Source: Streptomyces glaucescens | GTDB taxonomy: Bacteria; Actinomycetota; Actinomycetes; Streptomycetales; Streptomycetaceae | Assembly: GCF_000761215.1 (NCBI RefSeq) | Contig: NZ_CP009438.1 | Span: 248,001 to 312,000, forward strand | DNA: 64,000 nucleotides | Direction of reading: 5' to 3' | Shown: one piece after another, positions 34,813 through 44,356 of the stretch | Position numbering within the stretch: position 1 is the first letter of the stretch | Layout of the letters: every line of letters begins with the position of its first letter | Position numbers and translations under genes: made by a program | Notes under the pieces: model-generated | The model's input: the letters and a program-made list of their open reading frames with translations, nothing else | The model's database searches: none | What the model was told of the DNA's origin: nothing

Positions 34813-35885
34813 CCCTCCTCAGCCGTGGCCGTGCGATGGTCCCCGTCCCGCCGGACGCGCGCGGGGCGCACCCGCAGGTCCCCGTCGAGCGAGCCCTCCC
34901 GCCGGCGGCGTTCGAGGACGGCGAGCCGGGTGAAGTCGTGCTCGAAGGCGGCGCGGGTCAGGCCCCGAGCGCGGTACTCCCTCGCCAGCTGGGCCGCGCC
35001 GTCGGGGATCGTCCAGGTGGCCCGGTGGCCCAGTTCGGTGCGGGCCCTGGTGAAGTCGACCCGGTAGGAGCGCGGGTCGTTGCCGGTCTCGCCGGTGATC
35101 TCCACCACCGAGCCGGGCACCGCCGCAGCGGCGGCCTCGGCGATCTCGGCCACGGTCCGGTTGTTCTCCTCGGTGCCGATGTTGAACGCCCGCGCCCGCA
35201 CCGTGGCGGCGGGTGCGGCCAGTCCGGCCAGCACCGCCCGCGCGATGTCCTCGGCGTGCACCAGGGGCCGCCACGCGGTGCCGTCGGACAGCACGGTGAC
35301 CCGGCCGCCCAGCACCGCCCGCCCCACCAGGTTGTTGAGCACGATGTCGGAGCGCAGCCGCGGCGAGAAGCCGAAGGCGGTGGCGTTGCGCAGGAAGAAC
35401 GGCGCGAAGCCGGAGTCGGCCAGCTCCACGAGGTCGTCCTCGACCCGCACCTTGGACACGGCGTAGGGGGTGACCGGCTTGAGGGGGGCGTCCTCGTCGA
35501 CCGGTGCGTCGCCGCTCTGCGCCCCGTACACCGAGCAGGTCGAGGCGTAGGCGAACCGGGTGACGCCGGCCTCCTTCGCCAGCCGGGCGAGGCGGGTGGA
35601 GGCGTGGTGGTTGACGGCGTGGGTGAGCTCAGGGTCCAGCGAGCCCAGGGGGTCGTTGGAGAGGGCGGCCAGGTGCACGACGGCGTCATAGCCGCGGAGG
35701 GTGTCCACGGTGACGTCACGCAGGTCCAGGGCGAGGCCGGGGACGTCCGGGACGTCCAGGGCGCCGAGTACCCGGGAGGCGAACAGGCCGCTGTCCAGGC
35801 CGGTGACCTGGTGGCCCGCGGCGGTCAGCACGGGGGCCATCACGGTGCCGAGGTAGCCCTGATGGCCGGTGAGCAGGATGCGCAC
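34809..35885 (-). CDS. NAD-dependent nucleotide-sugar epimerase/dehydratase
   Basis: A 358-aa extended SDR. NAD-binding [10 protein letters not shown] (7-16), [11 protein letters not shown], catalytic Ser in YASTCSVYG, and Tyr/Lys in [10 protein letters not shown]. The C-terminal half holds the substrate loop around [12 protein letters not shown] and a conserved FNIGTEENN. Position directly upstream of the RfbF-like gene (ATGA overlap) suggests it acts on CDP-glucose-derived sugar, for example as a 4-epimerase or 4,6-modifying enzyme (StrP/StrZ-type in S. griseus). The exact reaction cannot be read from sequence. Confidence 0.8.
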   Translation of the reverse strand: MRILLTGHQGYLGTVMAPVLTAAGHQVTGLDSGLFASRVLGALDVPDVPGLALDLRDVTVDTLRGYDAVVHLAALSNDPLGSLDPELTHAVNHHASTRLARLAKEAGVTRFAYASTCSVYGAQSGDAPVDEDAPLKPVTPYAVSKVRVEDDLVELADSGFAPFFLRNATAFGFSPRLRSDIVLNNLVGRAVLGGRVTVLSDGTAWRPLVHAEDIARAVLAGLAAPAATVRARAFNIGTEENNRTVAEIAEAAAAAVPGSVVEITGETGNDPRSYRVDFTRARTELGHRATWTIPDGAAQLAREYRARGLTRAAFEHDFTRLAVLERRRREGSLDGDLRVRPARVRRDGDHRTATAEEG

Positions 35886-35912
35886 GGAGCTTGGCTCCCT
35901 TGTGTCGGTCGC

Positions 35913-35985
35913 GTACGGCTGTCTCGGCCGTGCGCGGCTGTCCGGGTCGGGTACGGCTGTCTCGGCCGCGTACGGCTGCTCAGCC
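35913..35985. repeat. Short degenerate tandem repeat
   Basis: The 18-mer gtacggctgtctcggccg occurs at 35913 and 35951, and a third copy, diverged, at 35970 that contains the strH-like stop codon. It fills the gap between two genes of the operon. Confidence 0.7.
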
Positions 35986-37137
35986 GAGGACGGCGCGCCA
36001 GCGCGGGTCGGTGACGTCGACGCCGGACGAGGCGAGCTTTCCGCGCAGGTCGTCCCGCAGCCGGCCCAGGGTGGTGCCGGACTGCCGCAGGTTGGCGGCG
36101 AGCCGGGTGCCGCGGGCGCGGTAGGCGGGGGGCGCGTCGGGGCGGGCGGTGAAGTTCTCCAGCAGCAGCGCGTCGATGTGCGCCGACCACGGCAGCTCGT
36201 GGATGCCGGCGGCGATCTCGCTGGGCCGCAGCCGGTGCCAGTAGGAGATGCCCCCGGCGTGCACCATCTGCGCGGAGAAGACCTTGGTGCCGGGGAAGCT
36301 GTGGAAGTGGGCGATCCGCCAGCCCGCGGCCAGGGCCATGAGCTGGTAGAACATCAGCCCGTCGAAGACGACCCGGATGACGCCGTTGCCGTTCTGGGCG
36401 TGGTGGTGGCGCTCGTGGCTGCGGACCTCGCGCCCGTCGTCGAGCACGTCCAGCAGGCCGCCCTGCGGAAAGGGCAGGCGCGGGCCCTCCATGGCCAGCA
36501 CCTTGGCGAGCGCCGCCTCGTGGTGCGGCTCGATCAGGCGCACCATGGCGCCGTCGATCTCCTTCTCGGGGCCGGGCGGTGTGTAGGAGTACGCCGCCGG
36601 CGAGACGGGGCCGCCGATGGCGCGCTCGATCTCGGGGCGGGCCAGCGGGTTGATCGCCATGAACGGCGGCGCGGCCAGCGGGATCGGGCCGTAGCTGAGC
36701 GGGCTGCTGACGGCGACGTCCGGTTCCAGATCGTCGGTGCACCGAGTGAACCAGTCGGCGTCCATGACGAAGCAGTCGCTGTCGACGATGCCGAACGGCC
36801 GGTCGAGGTTGCGCAGCAGGAACTCGAAGATCTCGTGGCTGCCGACCCGTTCGTCCAGGTCGAAGGCGGGCCGGCCGCCGGACATGGTGTCGCGCAGGCG
36901 GATCTCGTCGTCGGTGAGCCCGCTGCACACGAAGGCGATGTTGAGCCGGGGCGGCACGAAACGCAGGAAGTGCTGGATGACGTGCATCAGTCCGGAGGAG
37001 AAGAAACAGAACCACACCGGTGTGTCGGCGGGAAGTCCGGCCAGGAACGTACGGAACCGCTCGTCCTGGGACAGCAGGGCCTCCTCGTAGGAGGGGTCCG
37101 CTGCGCGGGCCGGAGCGGGATGCGCGCTGGTCTGCAT
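35980..37137 (-). CDS. strH: StrH-like putative glycosyltransferase
   Basis: A 385-aa soluble protein. Its best landmark is an acidic cluster [14 protein letters not shown] (near residue 117), which could be the metal/nucleotide site of a GT-A fold, and [14 protein letters not shown] further on. I recognise it mainly by position: the order strB1-strF-strG-this gene equals strB1-F-G-H in S. griseus, and the length fits. StrH is assigned as the enzyme joining dihydrostreptose to streptidine 6-phosphate. ATG at 37137 follows a GAGG site; a 122-nt gap separates it from strG. Confidence 0.65.
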   Translation of the reverse strand: MQTSAHPAPARAADPSYEEALLSQDERFRTFLAGLPADTPVWFCFFSSGLMHVIQHFLRFVPPRLNIAFVCSGLTDDEIRLRDTMSGGRPAFDLDERVGSHEIFEFLLRNLDRPFGIVDSDCFVMDADWFTRCTDDLEPDVAVSSPLSYGPIPLAAPPFMAINPLARPEIERAIGGPVSPAAYSYTPPGPEKEIDGAMVRLIEPHHEAALAKVLAMEGPRLPFPQGGLLDVLDDGREVRSHERHHHAQNGNGVIRVVFDGLMFYQLMALAAGWRIAHFHSFPGTKVFSAQMVHAGGISYWHRLRPSEIAAGIHELPWSAHIDALLLENFTARPDAPPAYRARGTRLAANLRQSGTTLGRLRDDLRGKLASSGVDVTDPRWRAVLG

Positions 37138-37259
37138 ACAGGCCTCATGACGTCGAACTGGTGGTGGACGGCACGTTCACCGCTGCCCCCGCCCGGGCCG
37201 CGCGGGCCGGGGTCCGGCGCTCGCGCGGCCCGGGCGGCCGGGCGGTGTCCGCGGCGGGG

Positions 37260-37859
37260 TCAGAGGACGTCCCAGTACTCCCCGAGCAGGAACGGCATCC
37301 CGAAGGAGACCGACTTCTTGTCGTTGGGGCGGTACTTGTCGCGGGGGATGGTGCGGAAGTCCATGCTGACCCGGCTGATGTCGGTGTCGTTGACGACGTT
37401 CCCGTGCCAGGTGTTGGCGCCGTCGAAGACGATCACGTCGCCGTACTCGGCGCGCACGGGTTCCTTGTCGATCCACACCGTGTTGTTGCCGTAGGCGCGG
37501 GTGAGCGGCACCCAGTAGTTGACCTCGTTGGGGTCGTGCCCGAAGTCGCTGTCGCGGTGCCAGTCGCCGACGGCGAGGGAGTTGCGCAGGTGCACCCGGA
37601 AGGTGGGCACGCGCTGGATGTAGTGGTGTTCCGCGTCCGCGCCGAGCAGGGTGCGGGCCAGCTCGCGGTAGGCCGGCTCGACGGCGTCGAAGGCCTCGTA
37701 GAACCGCTTGTGGTAGTCGGTGCTCTGGTCGGTCTCCCGGGTCGCGACCCGGTCACTCGCCGCGAGGCCCTCCAGGTCGTCCACCGCCAGCACCTTGCGC
37801 ACCAGATCCCCGAGCGGGATCTTCCCGACGTCGTAGTGCAGCCGTGTGAATGCCGCCAT
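37260..37859 (-). CDS. strG: StrG, Fe(II)/2-oxoglutarate oxygenase-like
   Basis: A 199-aa protein matching the StrG family in length and sequence. The iron site is complete: H101-x-D103 in DWHRDSDFGHDP, distal H152 in ANTWHGNVVN, and a 2OG Arg (R163). Its exact reaction in streptomycin biosynthesis is not established; oxidation of a late intermediate is likely. ATG at 37859 is preceded by GAGGAGGGG and lies 9 nt from the strF stop, within the strB1-F-G-H operon. Confidence 0.85.
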   Translation of the reverse strand: MAAFTRLHYDVGKIPLGDLVRKVLAVDDLEGLAASDRVATRETDQSTDYHKRFYEAFDAVEPAYRELARTLLGADAEHHYIQRVPTFRVHLRNSLAVGDWHRDSDFGHDPNEVNYWVPLTRAYGNNTVWIDKEPVRAEYGDVIVFDGANTWHGNVVNDTDISRVSMDFRTIPRDKYRPNDKKSVSFGMPFLLGEYWDVL

Positions 37860-37868
37860 GTCCCCTCC

Positions 37869-38714
37869 TCAGATCCGCATCCGGCCGCGCAGCCGGGTGC
37901 ACCGCCGGTACCAGCCGTCCACCAGTTCGTCGGTCGCGGGGTCGCCGGACTCCCCGTCGCTCTCCTCGAACCCCCGGCCCGCCGCGCGCAGGGCCAGGCG
38001 TCGTGCCGCGATGCGCAGCGGGACCGCCGGCACGGTCAGCTCCTCCAGGACGCTGCCCACCCGCTCCAGCGGGCCGAGGTCGAAGAACTGCCGCTGCCAG
38101 CGCAGTTCGTTGTACCGCCAGTCCTTCAGGCCGTTGAAGCCGCGGCCCGCGTTGTGGTGCATGACGTCCTGGAGGTCCTGCACCATGACGCGCTTCCCGG
38201 CGGCGCGCACCAGGGAGGCGAGGATGACGCCGAGCCCCTCGAAACCGCGGTAGCGGCCCGCCGGGAAGCGCACGTTCTCGATGACCCAGCGGTTGACGCA
38301 CAGGATGACGTCGTCCACGGCGTGCACCTCGTGCAGGCCCGAGCCGTAGTCGTGCACCTTGTCGTAGTCGGTGACGCGGCCGCGCCTGGTCGCCTTCTCG
38401 TTCCACCAGGCCAGGGAGACGGTGTCCGAGCCGCCGAGGGAGCCGAGCATGCCGACGGAGTCGTCCTCGAAGACCGGTGCGGCGACGTCGGCGGGGTTCT
38501 TGCGCAGCTCGACGTCGTCGTGGAGCATCACCAGGCCGGTGACCTCCGAGTTGGCGGCGGCCTGGTCGAACATGGCGTTGTACGCCTCGAACAGGGAGCG
38601 CTGGTTGCGCATGGTGAACAACGGGCTGCCCGGTGTCCGGACGCGCTCGATTCCCGGACGGCAGATGCGGTCGAACAGGTCGGACGGGCCGACGCAGACT
38701 CCGTATCCGATCAC
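37869..38714 (-). CDS. strF: StrF-type glycosyltransferase-like protein
   Basis: A 281-aa GT-A-like protein. GLVMLHDDVEL gives the DxD-like acidic pair, RGFEGLGVILASL and MHHNAGRGFNGLKDW are further family landmarks. The fold is that of the glycosyltransferase family named after StrF. The frame is open upstream into strB1, but GTG at 38714 with AGGAGG 11 nt before it gives the expected N-terminus (IGYGVCVG). In the classical cluster strF follows strB1, as here. It may transfer N-methyl-L-glucosamine or modify the streptose unit; the acceptor is not proven. Confidence 0.82.
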   Translation of the reverse strand: MIGYGVCVGPSDLFDRICRPGIERVRTPGSPLFTMRNQRSLFEAYNAMFDQAAANSEVTGLVMLHDDVELRKNPADVAAPVFEDDSVGMLGSLGGSDTVSLAWWNEKATRRGRVTDYDKVHDYGSGLHEVHAVDDVILCVNRWVIENVRFPAGRYRGFEGLGVILASLVRAAGKRVMVQDLQDVMHHNAGRGFNGLKDWRYNELRWQRQFFDLGPLERVGSVLEELTVPAVPLRIAARRLALRAAGRGFEESDGESGDPATDELVDGWYRRCTRLRGRMRI

Positions 38715-38794
38715 GTTGGGGCGAACCTCCTGTCGCGGTCGGGGGGGTGAGTGGCCTGCGGCCGAAGGGGGCCGCCGCAGGCCCGGACCGGACG

Positions 38795-39841
38795 TCAGAA
38801 CCGGTAGGTCTCCAGGGAGCCGGTCCGCCGGACGTCCAGCGTGGCGCAGTGGAAGCCGCCGCCGAGGGTGCGCGAGTGCGTGAGCTGGAGCGGCAGCACG
38901 TCGACGCCGTGCTTCTCCAGCACCTTGATCAGGCCGGTCTGACGGCGGTCGACGACCGCGAGGTCGGGGCGGACCACCAGCAGGTTCATGCCGATCCACA
39001 CCGAGCAGTGCGGCTTGTCCCCGGTGAAGCCGATGTCCACCAGCTCCGGGCAGACGACGGTCTGCCAGGAGCGCAGGAAGTCCGGCATGTTGTCGTCGTT
39101 GACGCGCGCCGGGTTGACGAGGACCAGGCCCGGGCGCAGCGGCACGATCGTGGAGTCGACGTGCGTGGAGGCGTACAGGCCGCGGCAGGGGTGGACCTTG
39201 TAGGTGCTGCCGAGCGCCGACTGGAGCCATTTCGCGCCCAGTTCGTTGCCGCTGTCGGAGACCAGGTAGAGCAGGTCGGTGCCGAACCGGAGCACGTTGG
39301 CGGCGTCGAACACCGGCTCCAGGTCGGTCAGCCGCTGTCCCGCGGGCGCGGTCGGCTCGTACATCTCGTCGGCGAGCCGCGGCTTGGGCGCGGAGAGCCA
39401 CCGGGCACCGCTGGCGAAGTACTCCAGCAGGATGTCCTTGTAGGCGAGGGACTCGAGGAAACGGGCGCGCAGCGCCATCGGTGACTCGATGACGGTCTGG
39501 CCGACTGCGAGCAGTCCGTCGCGCGGGCAGTAGTCGTGGAAGCCGTCGGTCTGCCAGTCGGGGGTGGCGACCAGGGCCGAGTTGTCACGCTGCCCGGGCC
39601 GCCGGACGGTGACGCCGAGCTTGGTGAGCTCCTCGCTCAGGACGTGCAGTTCCTCCTCGGTCTCCTTGAGCACCCGGTCCGGGTACGGGCCGGCGGGAAC
39701 CTGGTCCTGGCTGTCGTACTCGTCCGCGTACTCCACGGCGAACACGCTGCGGTCGGCCCGGGGGACCCGGGCACCGACCGCCGTTCCGACGATGATCTCC
39801 TCCAGCGGGTCCCATTCGTTGTGCACACTGACCAGGCTCAT
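38795..39841 (-). CDS. strB1: Scyllo-inosamine-4-phosphate amidinotransferase
   Basis: A 348-aa amidinotransferase, close to S. griseus StrB1 over its whole length. It moves the amidino group of arginine to scyllo-inosamine 4-phosphate in streptidine formation. The catalytic Cys is C332 in [13 protein letters not shown]; the general-base His is in [11 protein letters not shown] and the Asp in [12 protein letters not shown] at 39841 ([12 protein letters not shown]) follows GGAGG; four upstream codons from a TTG are unlikely. It heads the operon strB1-F-G-H-epimerase-RfbF. A perfect StrR operator lies about 290 nt upstream. Confidence 0.96.
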   Translation of the reverse strand: MSLVSVHNEWDPLEEIIVGTAVGARVPRADRSVFAVEYADEYDSQDQVPAGPYPDRVLKETEEELHVLSEELTKLGVTVRRPGQRDNSALVATPDWQTDGFHDYCPRDGLLAVGQTVIESPMALRARFLESLAYKDILLEYFASGARWLSAPKPRLADEMYEPTAPAGQRLTDLEPVFDAANVLRFGTDLLYLVSDSGNELGAKWLQSALGSTYKVHPCRGLYASTHVDSTIVPLRPGLVLVNPARVNDDNMPDFLRSWQTVVCPELVDIGFTGDKPHCSVWIGMNLLVVRPDLAVVDRRQTGLIKVLEKHGVDVLPLQLTHSRTLGGGFHCATLDVRRTGSLETYRF

Positions 39842-40237
39842 GGCCCTCCTCAACTGCTGTCGGCAGGAATTGGTGCTGCGACGGACGCTTCAGCGGGTGT
39901 TTCAGCGCGAATTCGACATGTGTTCGGCGGACGTTCCGGGGAGTGCTCGCGGGCTTGCCCCGGCCTTGTCGAAAAGAAGCCGTGCGCGGCAGCGGCGAAC
40001 CCCGCGGCGAAATCACGCCGCCGCTGCCCGCCTCGCTGTCGCCTCGCCCTGGAATTGCAGGCCGAGTGAGCCGCCAATGGGCCGCGAGCATAGCGAAGCC
40101 GGGGCGCGGTCGGCGAACACGGCCGCCGTTCGACTGAAGAATGTCGGCACTCGAACAGGGGACTTCCCCCGGATAAACCGAATCGGCGGTGCCGGGGCAC
40201 CGCCGATTCCTTTGCCGTCGTCCCGGCCCGGCCGGGG
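39842..40237. other. strB1 upstream region
   Basis: About 396 bp without a gene, between the strB1 start and the 3' end of strA. It holds the StrR operator at 40128-40156 and must contain the strB1 promoter. I could not place -10/-35 elements with confidence. Confidence 0.6.
40128..40156. promoter_or_regulatory. StrR operator upstream of strB1
   Basis: GTTCGACTG - 11 nt - CACTCGAAC, a near-perfect dyad matching the StrR consensus GTTCGActG-N11-CagTcGAAC. S. griseus strB1 is the classic StrR target and carries such a site in the same location. Confidence 0.93.
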
Positions 40238-41161
40238 TCAGTGGCCCCGCAGCGCCTGTGCGAGCGTGACGGCGGCGGGGTCGAGGGCGGCACTGCCGTC
40301 CTCGATGTCCCACAGGGCGTTCTGCAGCAGCCTGCCGTACGTCCAGCCGGCCGCCCGTGCCCGGTCCAGGCCGAGGACCTCGGTCAGCAGGTCGAAGCGG
40401 CGTCGCACGACGCGTACGACGTCCCGCTGTGCGACGATGTCGTCCCACCGGCTGTCCAGGGCGGGCCACAGGTCGAAGCCGGGGTCACCGGCGAGCGGTT
40501 CGGGGTCGATGGCGAGCCAGGGTTCGCGCTCGGCGGCGAGGACGTTGCCGTAGTGCAGGTCCCAGTGCAGCATCCGGTCGCCGGGTTCGCCGACCAGTTC
40601 GGCCACCGCCGACGCCCAGTCGTTCAGCAGCCGCCGGTCGGCCGGGTCGGCCAGCGCCGCGACCGCCCGCGGCACCTCCTCCAGCATGGCGCCGGCGATG
40701 TCGCCGAGGCCGCGCAGCCCCCGCGGCGCGGGGACGGACACCAGCCGGGCCAGCAGCCCGGCGAGTACGCCCATGGCGGCGTCGTCGTCCTCGACCGAGG
40801 CCAGCGTGCGGGACGCGTCCAGCCGCTCCAGGAGCATGGTGCTGCTGCGCGGGTCGTGGTCGAGCAGCCGCACGACGCCGTGCCCGTTCCAGGTGCGCAG
40901 TCCGGTGATGGCGGCGGAGGTCTCCTCCCTGGGCAGCTGGAGCTTGAGGACGGCGCGGGTGCCGTCGGTGCGCAGCACCGGCAGCACGAGGGAGGCCTCG
41001 CCCGACGCGGAGGCGCCGTCCGCCGTCAGCTCCCAGCGGTCCAGTAATTCCTCGACCAGCGCGGGCAGGGCGGCGATCCATGCCTGTCCCTCCTCGCCGA
41101 AGGCGCGGGCGTACGACGCCGCCAGGGGTTCCGGGATCTCCACCAGTTTTGACGTGCTCAT
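40238..41161 (-). CDS. strA: Streptomycin 6-phosphotransferase, APH(6)
   Basis: A 307-aa protein, same length as S. griseus StrA/AphD and clearly alike along its length (EEGQAWIAALPALV, SSTMLLERLD, LASVEDDDAAMGVLAGLL). It phosphorylates streptomycin on the 6-OH of streptidine, giving self-resistance and keeping the late intermediates phosphorylated. Catalytic loop LHWDLHYGNVLAA and metal site AIDPEPLAGDPGFDLW are intact. ATG at 41161 follows GAGGAA. Unlike S. griseus, where it sits next to strR, here it is divergent from strK. Codon 39 is TTA. Confidence 0.94.
   Translation of the reverse strand: MSTSKLVEIPEPLAASYARAFGEEGQAWIAALPALVEELLDRWELTADGASASGEASLVLPVLRTDGTRAVLKLQLPREETSAAITGLRTWNGHGVVRLLDHDPRSSTMLLERLDASRTLASVEDDDAAMGVLAGLLARLVSVPAPRGLRGLGDIAGAMLEEVPRAVAALADPADRRLLNDWASAVAELVGEPGDRMLHWDLHYGNVLAAEREPWLAIDPEPLAGDPGFDLWPALDSRWDDIVAQRDVVRVVRRRFDLLTEVLGLDRARAAGWTYGRLLQNALWDIEDGSAALDPAAVTLAQALRGH
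41045..41047 (-). promoter_or_regulatory. TTA (bldA) codon in strA
   Basis: Codon 39 of the resistance kinase is TTA (Leu in EELLDRW). It is in frame with the ATG at 41161. Confidence 0.8.
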
Positions 41162-41311
41162 ATCGAATTCCTCGGGAGGGAGCGGGTGTTTCTCCCGCAA
41201 CCTATCGGAGATCGGTACAGGCTCCCGCCGTCCGTGGACGGTGGTGGGGCCGAGGACCGCGGGATACGGTCGCCGCCGTCCACCGGCCGTACTCTCCGAA
41301 GGAGTTGATCG

Positions 41312-42700
41312 ATGACGGCAGTCATTCCCGGGACCGGACGCGCGGCGCGGCGGTCCGCGCGGCGCTGGGGCGGTGTCGCCGCGGCGCTGGTGACGGCGCT
41401 GACCGTGACCTCCGCCGCCCCCGCACCCCGCATCGGCGTGACCGGCACCGAACCGGCCCGCCCGCGCAACGTCATCCTCCTCGTCGGTGACGGCATGGGC
41501 GACTCGGAGATCACCGCGGCGCGCAACTACACCGTCGGCGCCGGCGGGCGGCTCGCCATGGACCGGCTGCCGATGACCGGTTCCTCCCTCACCTACGCCG
41601 TGGACGAGCGGGGCCGCCCCGACTACGTCACCGACTCCGCGGCCGGCGCCACCGCCTGGGCCACCGGGCACAAGACGGTCAACGGGCGGGTCGCCAAGAC
41701 CCCCGGCACCGACCGGCCGTTGCCCACGCTGCTGGAGCTGGCCCGGCGTCAGGGCTACGCCACCGGCAGCGTCACCACCGCACGCCTCACCGACGCGACG
41801 CCCGCCGCGCTCACCGCCCACGTCACCGACCGGTCCTGCGCGGGCCCGGCAGACATGGCGGCCTGCCCGGCGGACGCCAAGGAGCGCGGGGGCGCGGGCT
41901 CCATCGCGGAACAGACCGTGGCGCTGCGCCCGGACGTGCTGCTCGGCGGCGGCGCGGACGTGTTCGGGCAGCGGATCACGGCCGGCCCGCACCGGGGGCG
42001 GACCGTCCTGGAGCGGGCCCGGGCCGAGGGCTACCAGGTGGTGCGGGACCGTACCGGTCTGCGGGCCGCCCGCCCGGACCGCCCGGTCCTCGGGCTGTTC
42101 GCCGACGGGCCGCTGCCGGTCGAGTGGACCGGGGTCCCGGCCCGGCCCGGCGGCACCGCCCCCCAGCGCTGCGGCACCGGTGCTCCCGCGCACCCGGCCG
42201 GCACGCCGAGCCTGGAGGAGTCGACGCGGGCCGCGCTGGAACTGCTGACGGCCCGTGCGCGGCGGGCCGGCGCCGCCGCCGGGGGGTTCTTCCTGCAGGT
42301 GGAGGGAGCCGCCATCGACGACCGGGCTCACGACGCCGACCCGTGCGGCCAGATCGGGGAGACCGTCGCCTTCGACCGTGCCGTCGGGGCAGCGCTGGCC
42401 TATGCGGCACGCCATCCCGGCACGCTCGTCGTCGTGACGGCGGACCACGGCAGCGGCGGGCAGATCCTGCCGCTGGAGGCCCGGCCGCCGGGCCGGTCCG
42501 CGACGCTCGTCACCGACGAGGGAGCGCCCCTGCATCTCGGCTACGCCAGCGGCGCGCCGGACGACGTGCAGGAGCACACCGGGGTGCCGGTCCGGGTCGC
42601 CGCCCGCGGGCCGTACGCGGAGCGGGTCGTCGGCGTGCACGAGAACACCGCGCTGTTCCACACCGTGCGCACCGCGCTCGGCCTGCGCTCCATTCACTAG
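41312..42700 (+). CDS. strK: Streptomycin-6-phosphate phosphatase (alkaline phosphatase)
   Basis: A 462-aa alkaline-phosphatase-superfamily protein. An Arg-rich N-terminus followed by a hydrophobic stretch (about 20-37) and an Ala/Pro cleavage region form an export signal, so it acts outside the membrane. Metal site ILLVGDGMGDSE (Asp), nucleophile Ser in VTDSAAGATAWATGHK, and late metal ligands in TADHGSGGQ are present. StrK removes the 6-phosphate from exported streptomycin phosphate, releasing the active drug. ATG at 41312 follows AAGGAG. It is divergent from strA, pairing phosphorylation and dephosphorylation genes. Confidence 0.92.
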   Translation: MTAVIPGTGRAARRSARRWGGVAAALVTALTVTSAAPAPRIGVTGTEPARPRNVILLVGDGMGDSEITAARNYTVGAGGRLAMDRLPMTGSSLTYAVDERGRPDYVTDSAAGATAWATGHKTVNGRVAKTPGTDRPLPTLLELARRQGYATGSVTTARLTDATPAALTAHVTDRSCAGPADMAACPADAKERGGAGSIAEQTVALRPDVLLGGGADVFGQRITAGPHRGRTVLERARAEGYQVVRDRTGLRAARPDRPVLGLFADGPLPVEWTGVPARPGGTAPQRCGTGAPAHPAGTPSLEESTRAALELLTARARRAGAAAGGFFLQVEGAAIDDRAHDADPCGQIGETVAFDRAVGAALAYAARHPGTLVVVTADHGSGGQILPLEARPPGRSATLVTDEGAPLHLGYASGAPDDVQEHTGVPVRVAARGPYAERVVGVHENTALFHTVRTALGLRSIH

Positions 42701-42835
42701 TTGCTTCCGACCCGGCCGAATTCACTTTCAAGTGCCTGCGGTTGAAGAATTTCCCCGCCCCCATCAGCATGGTCCGGCGGAAACAGGAATACGCAGTCAC
42801 CGCAGATGCCGCCACACAATTGAAGGATGTGACCT

Positions 42836-43972
42836 TTGAGCTCCTCCGTGGAATTACCGAGGTGGCCCCAGCTCTCCGACGACGATGTCGAGGCGGCCGT
42901 CGCCGCATTGCGCGCCAACCGCCTGGTGGGGCTGGGCAATCCGGTCGTCGAGCAATTCGAATCGGCCCTCGCCGAGAGCCAGGCCGTCGAGCACGCGGTC
43001 GCCGTGTCCACCGGCACTGCGGCGGTCCACCTCGCCCTGCACGCCCTCGATGTCGGTCCGGGTGACGAGGTGATCGTCCCCGCCCACACCTTCATCGGCT
43101 CGGCGAGCCCCATCGCCTACCTCGGGGCCCGCCCGGTCTTCGCCGACGTCACCCCCGACACCCACTGCCTGGACCCCGACTCGGTGAAGTCCCTGATCAC
43201 CGAGCGGACCAAGGCGATCGTCGTCGTCCACATCAACGGCGTGGCCGCGGACATGGCGTCGCTGTCCGCGATCGCCACGGACGCCGGCGTCCCGCTCGTC
43301 GAGGACATGGCTCAGGCGCTGGGCACCAGCATCGGCGGCCGTCCGGTGGGCGGCTTCGGTGACCTGGCGTGCGTCAGCCTGTTCGAGCAGAAGGTGATCA
43401 CCTCCGGCGGCGAGGGCGGTGCCGTCCTGACGAACAACCCCGGCTACGCCGAGCGCGTCCGCCGGCTGCGCAGCCACGGCGAGGGTCCCATCGCCGACCG
43501 TCCCGGCCTGATCTGGGCGTACGAGGTCGGCTACAACTACCGGCTGACCGCGGTGCAGGCGGCGGTCGGCCTCAGCCAGCACGGGCGGCTGGGCGAGATG
43601 GTGGAGGCACGCCGGCGCAACGCCGCGTACCTGTCCGAGCGGCTGGCCGACGTCGAGGGCCTGGAGCTGCCGGTCGAACCGGAGGGCACCGTGCACGCCT
43701 TCTGGAAGTACGTGGTGCGGGCGGTGCCGGGCGGTGGCCGGCCGACGGCCGCCGAGATCGCCGCGACCCTGCGCTCGCGCGGTGTCCCGGTCCTGCTGCG
43801 CTATCCGTTCCCGCTGCACAAGCAGCCCGCCTTCGCCGAGCACCAGTCGGTGTCGCTGCCGGTCGCGGAGCGGCTGTCGCAGGAGCTGCTGGCGCTTCCG
43901 TCGCACCCCGCGCTCACCGAACGGCACCTCGATCACGTGGCGGCCGAGGTCCGCAAGGCGTTCACCGGGTGA
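42836..43972 (+). CDS. strS: DegT/StrS-family PLP aminotransferase
   Basis: A 378-aa aminotransferase of the sugar/cyclitol DegT-DnrJ-EryC1-StrS class. The PLP Lys is K186 in SLFEQKVITSGGEGG; other landmarks are VSTGTAAVHLAL and LVEDMAQALG. It probably carries out one of the two transaminations of the streptidine ring (keto-inositol to amino-inositol). I use strS from the strK-strS order; the pairing with StsA (54099-55334) is not certain. The start is a TTG at 42836 with GAAGGA 9 nt upstream; an in-frame stop precedes it, and GTG at 42848 is the alternative. Codon 7 is TTA. Confidence 0.75.
   Translation: MSSSVELPRWPQLSDDDVEAAVAALRANRLVGLGNPVVEQFESALAESQAVEHAVAVSTGTAAVHLALHALDVGPGDEVIVPAHTFIGSASPIAYLGARPVFADVTPDTHCLDPDSVKSLITERTKAIVVVHINGVAADMASLSAIATDAGVPLVEDMAQALGTSIGGRPVGGFGDLACVSLFEQKVITSGGEGGAVLTNNPGYAERVRRLRSHGEGPIADRPGLIWAYEVGYNYRLTAVQAAVGLSQHGRLGEMVEARRRNAAYLSERLADVEGLELPVEPEGTVHAFWKYVVRAVPGGGRPTAAEIAATLRSRGVPVLLRYPFPLHKQPAFAEHQSVSLPVAERLSQELLALPSHPALTERHLDHVAAEVRKAFTG
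42854..42856 (+). promoter_or_regulatory. TTA (bldA) codon in strS
   Basis: Seventh codon from the TTG start (third from the alternative GTG). It is in frame in either case. Confidence 0.75.
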
Positions 43973-44356
43973 GGTGACACCTGGGCGCCGCGCCGCCACT
44001 CCTGCCGGGGCCGACCTCGGCGGGCCGCCGGACGCGCGGCGCCCCCGTGACCCTGCGAGCGCTCCGTACGGCTCGCGTCCGCGACGGGGCGGGGTCCTGC
44101 CGGGCGGCCGGGCGGGCCGCACCGGGCGTACCGCTTCAGGCGGGCCGCACCGGTCCGCACGGGTGTCCGCCCCCGCCGCCCGCCCCGTCGCGGCGCGGCC
44201 CCCACCGGCACATGACGCGTCGTCCGTCACCGGCCGGCGCGGCCGTTCCGGCAGGATCCCGCCCCGCTCCCCCGAACGCCCGTGCGCCCAGCGGTCCGTG
44301 CGACGCGGTGCCGCGACCGCCCCCGCGACCTCAGCTCAGGAGAATCTGGAGAGCAC
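43973..44356. other. Non-coding gap between strS and aldo-keto reductase gene
   Basis: About 384 bp of very GC-rich DNA with a small 11-bp palindrome (AGGTGACACCT) just after the strS stop and a short repeated gcgggccgcaccg. No credible gene or StrR operator. Confidence 0.5.

Noticed and set aside
42836..43972. StsC assignment for the aminotransferase after strK
   Set aside because: The gene at 57062-58336 matches StsC in length and sequence far better.
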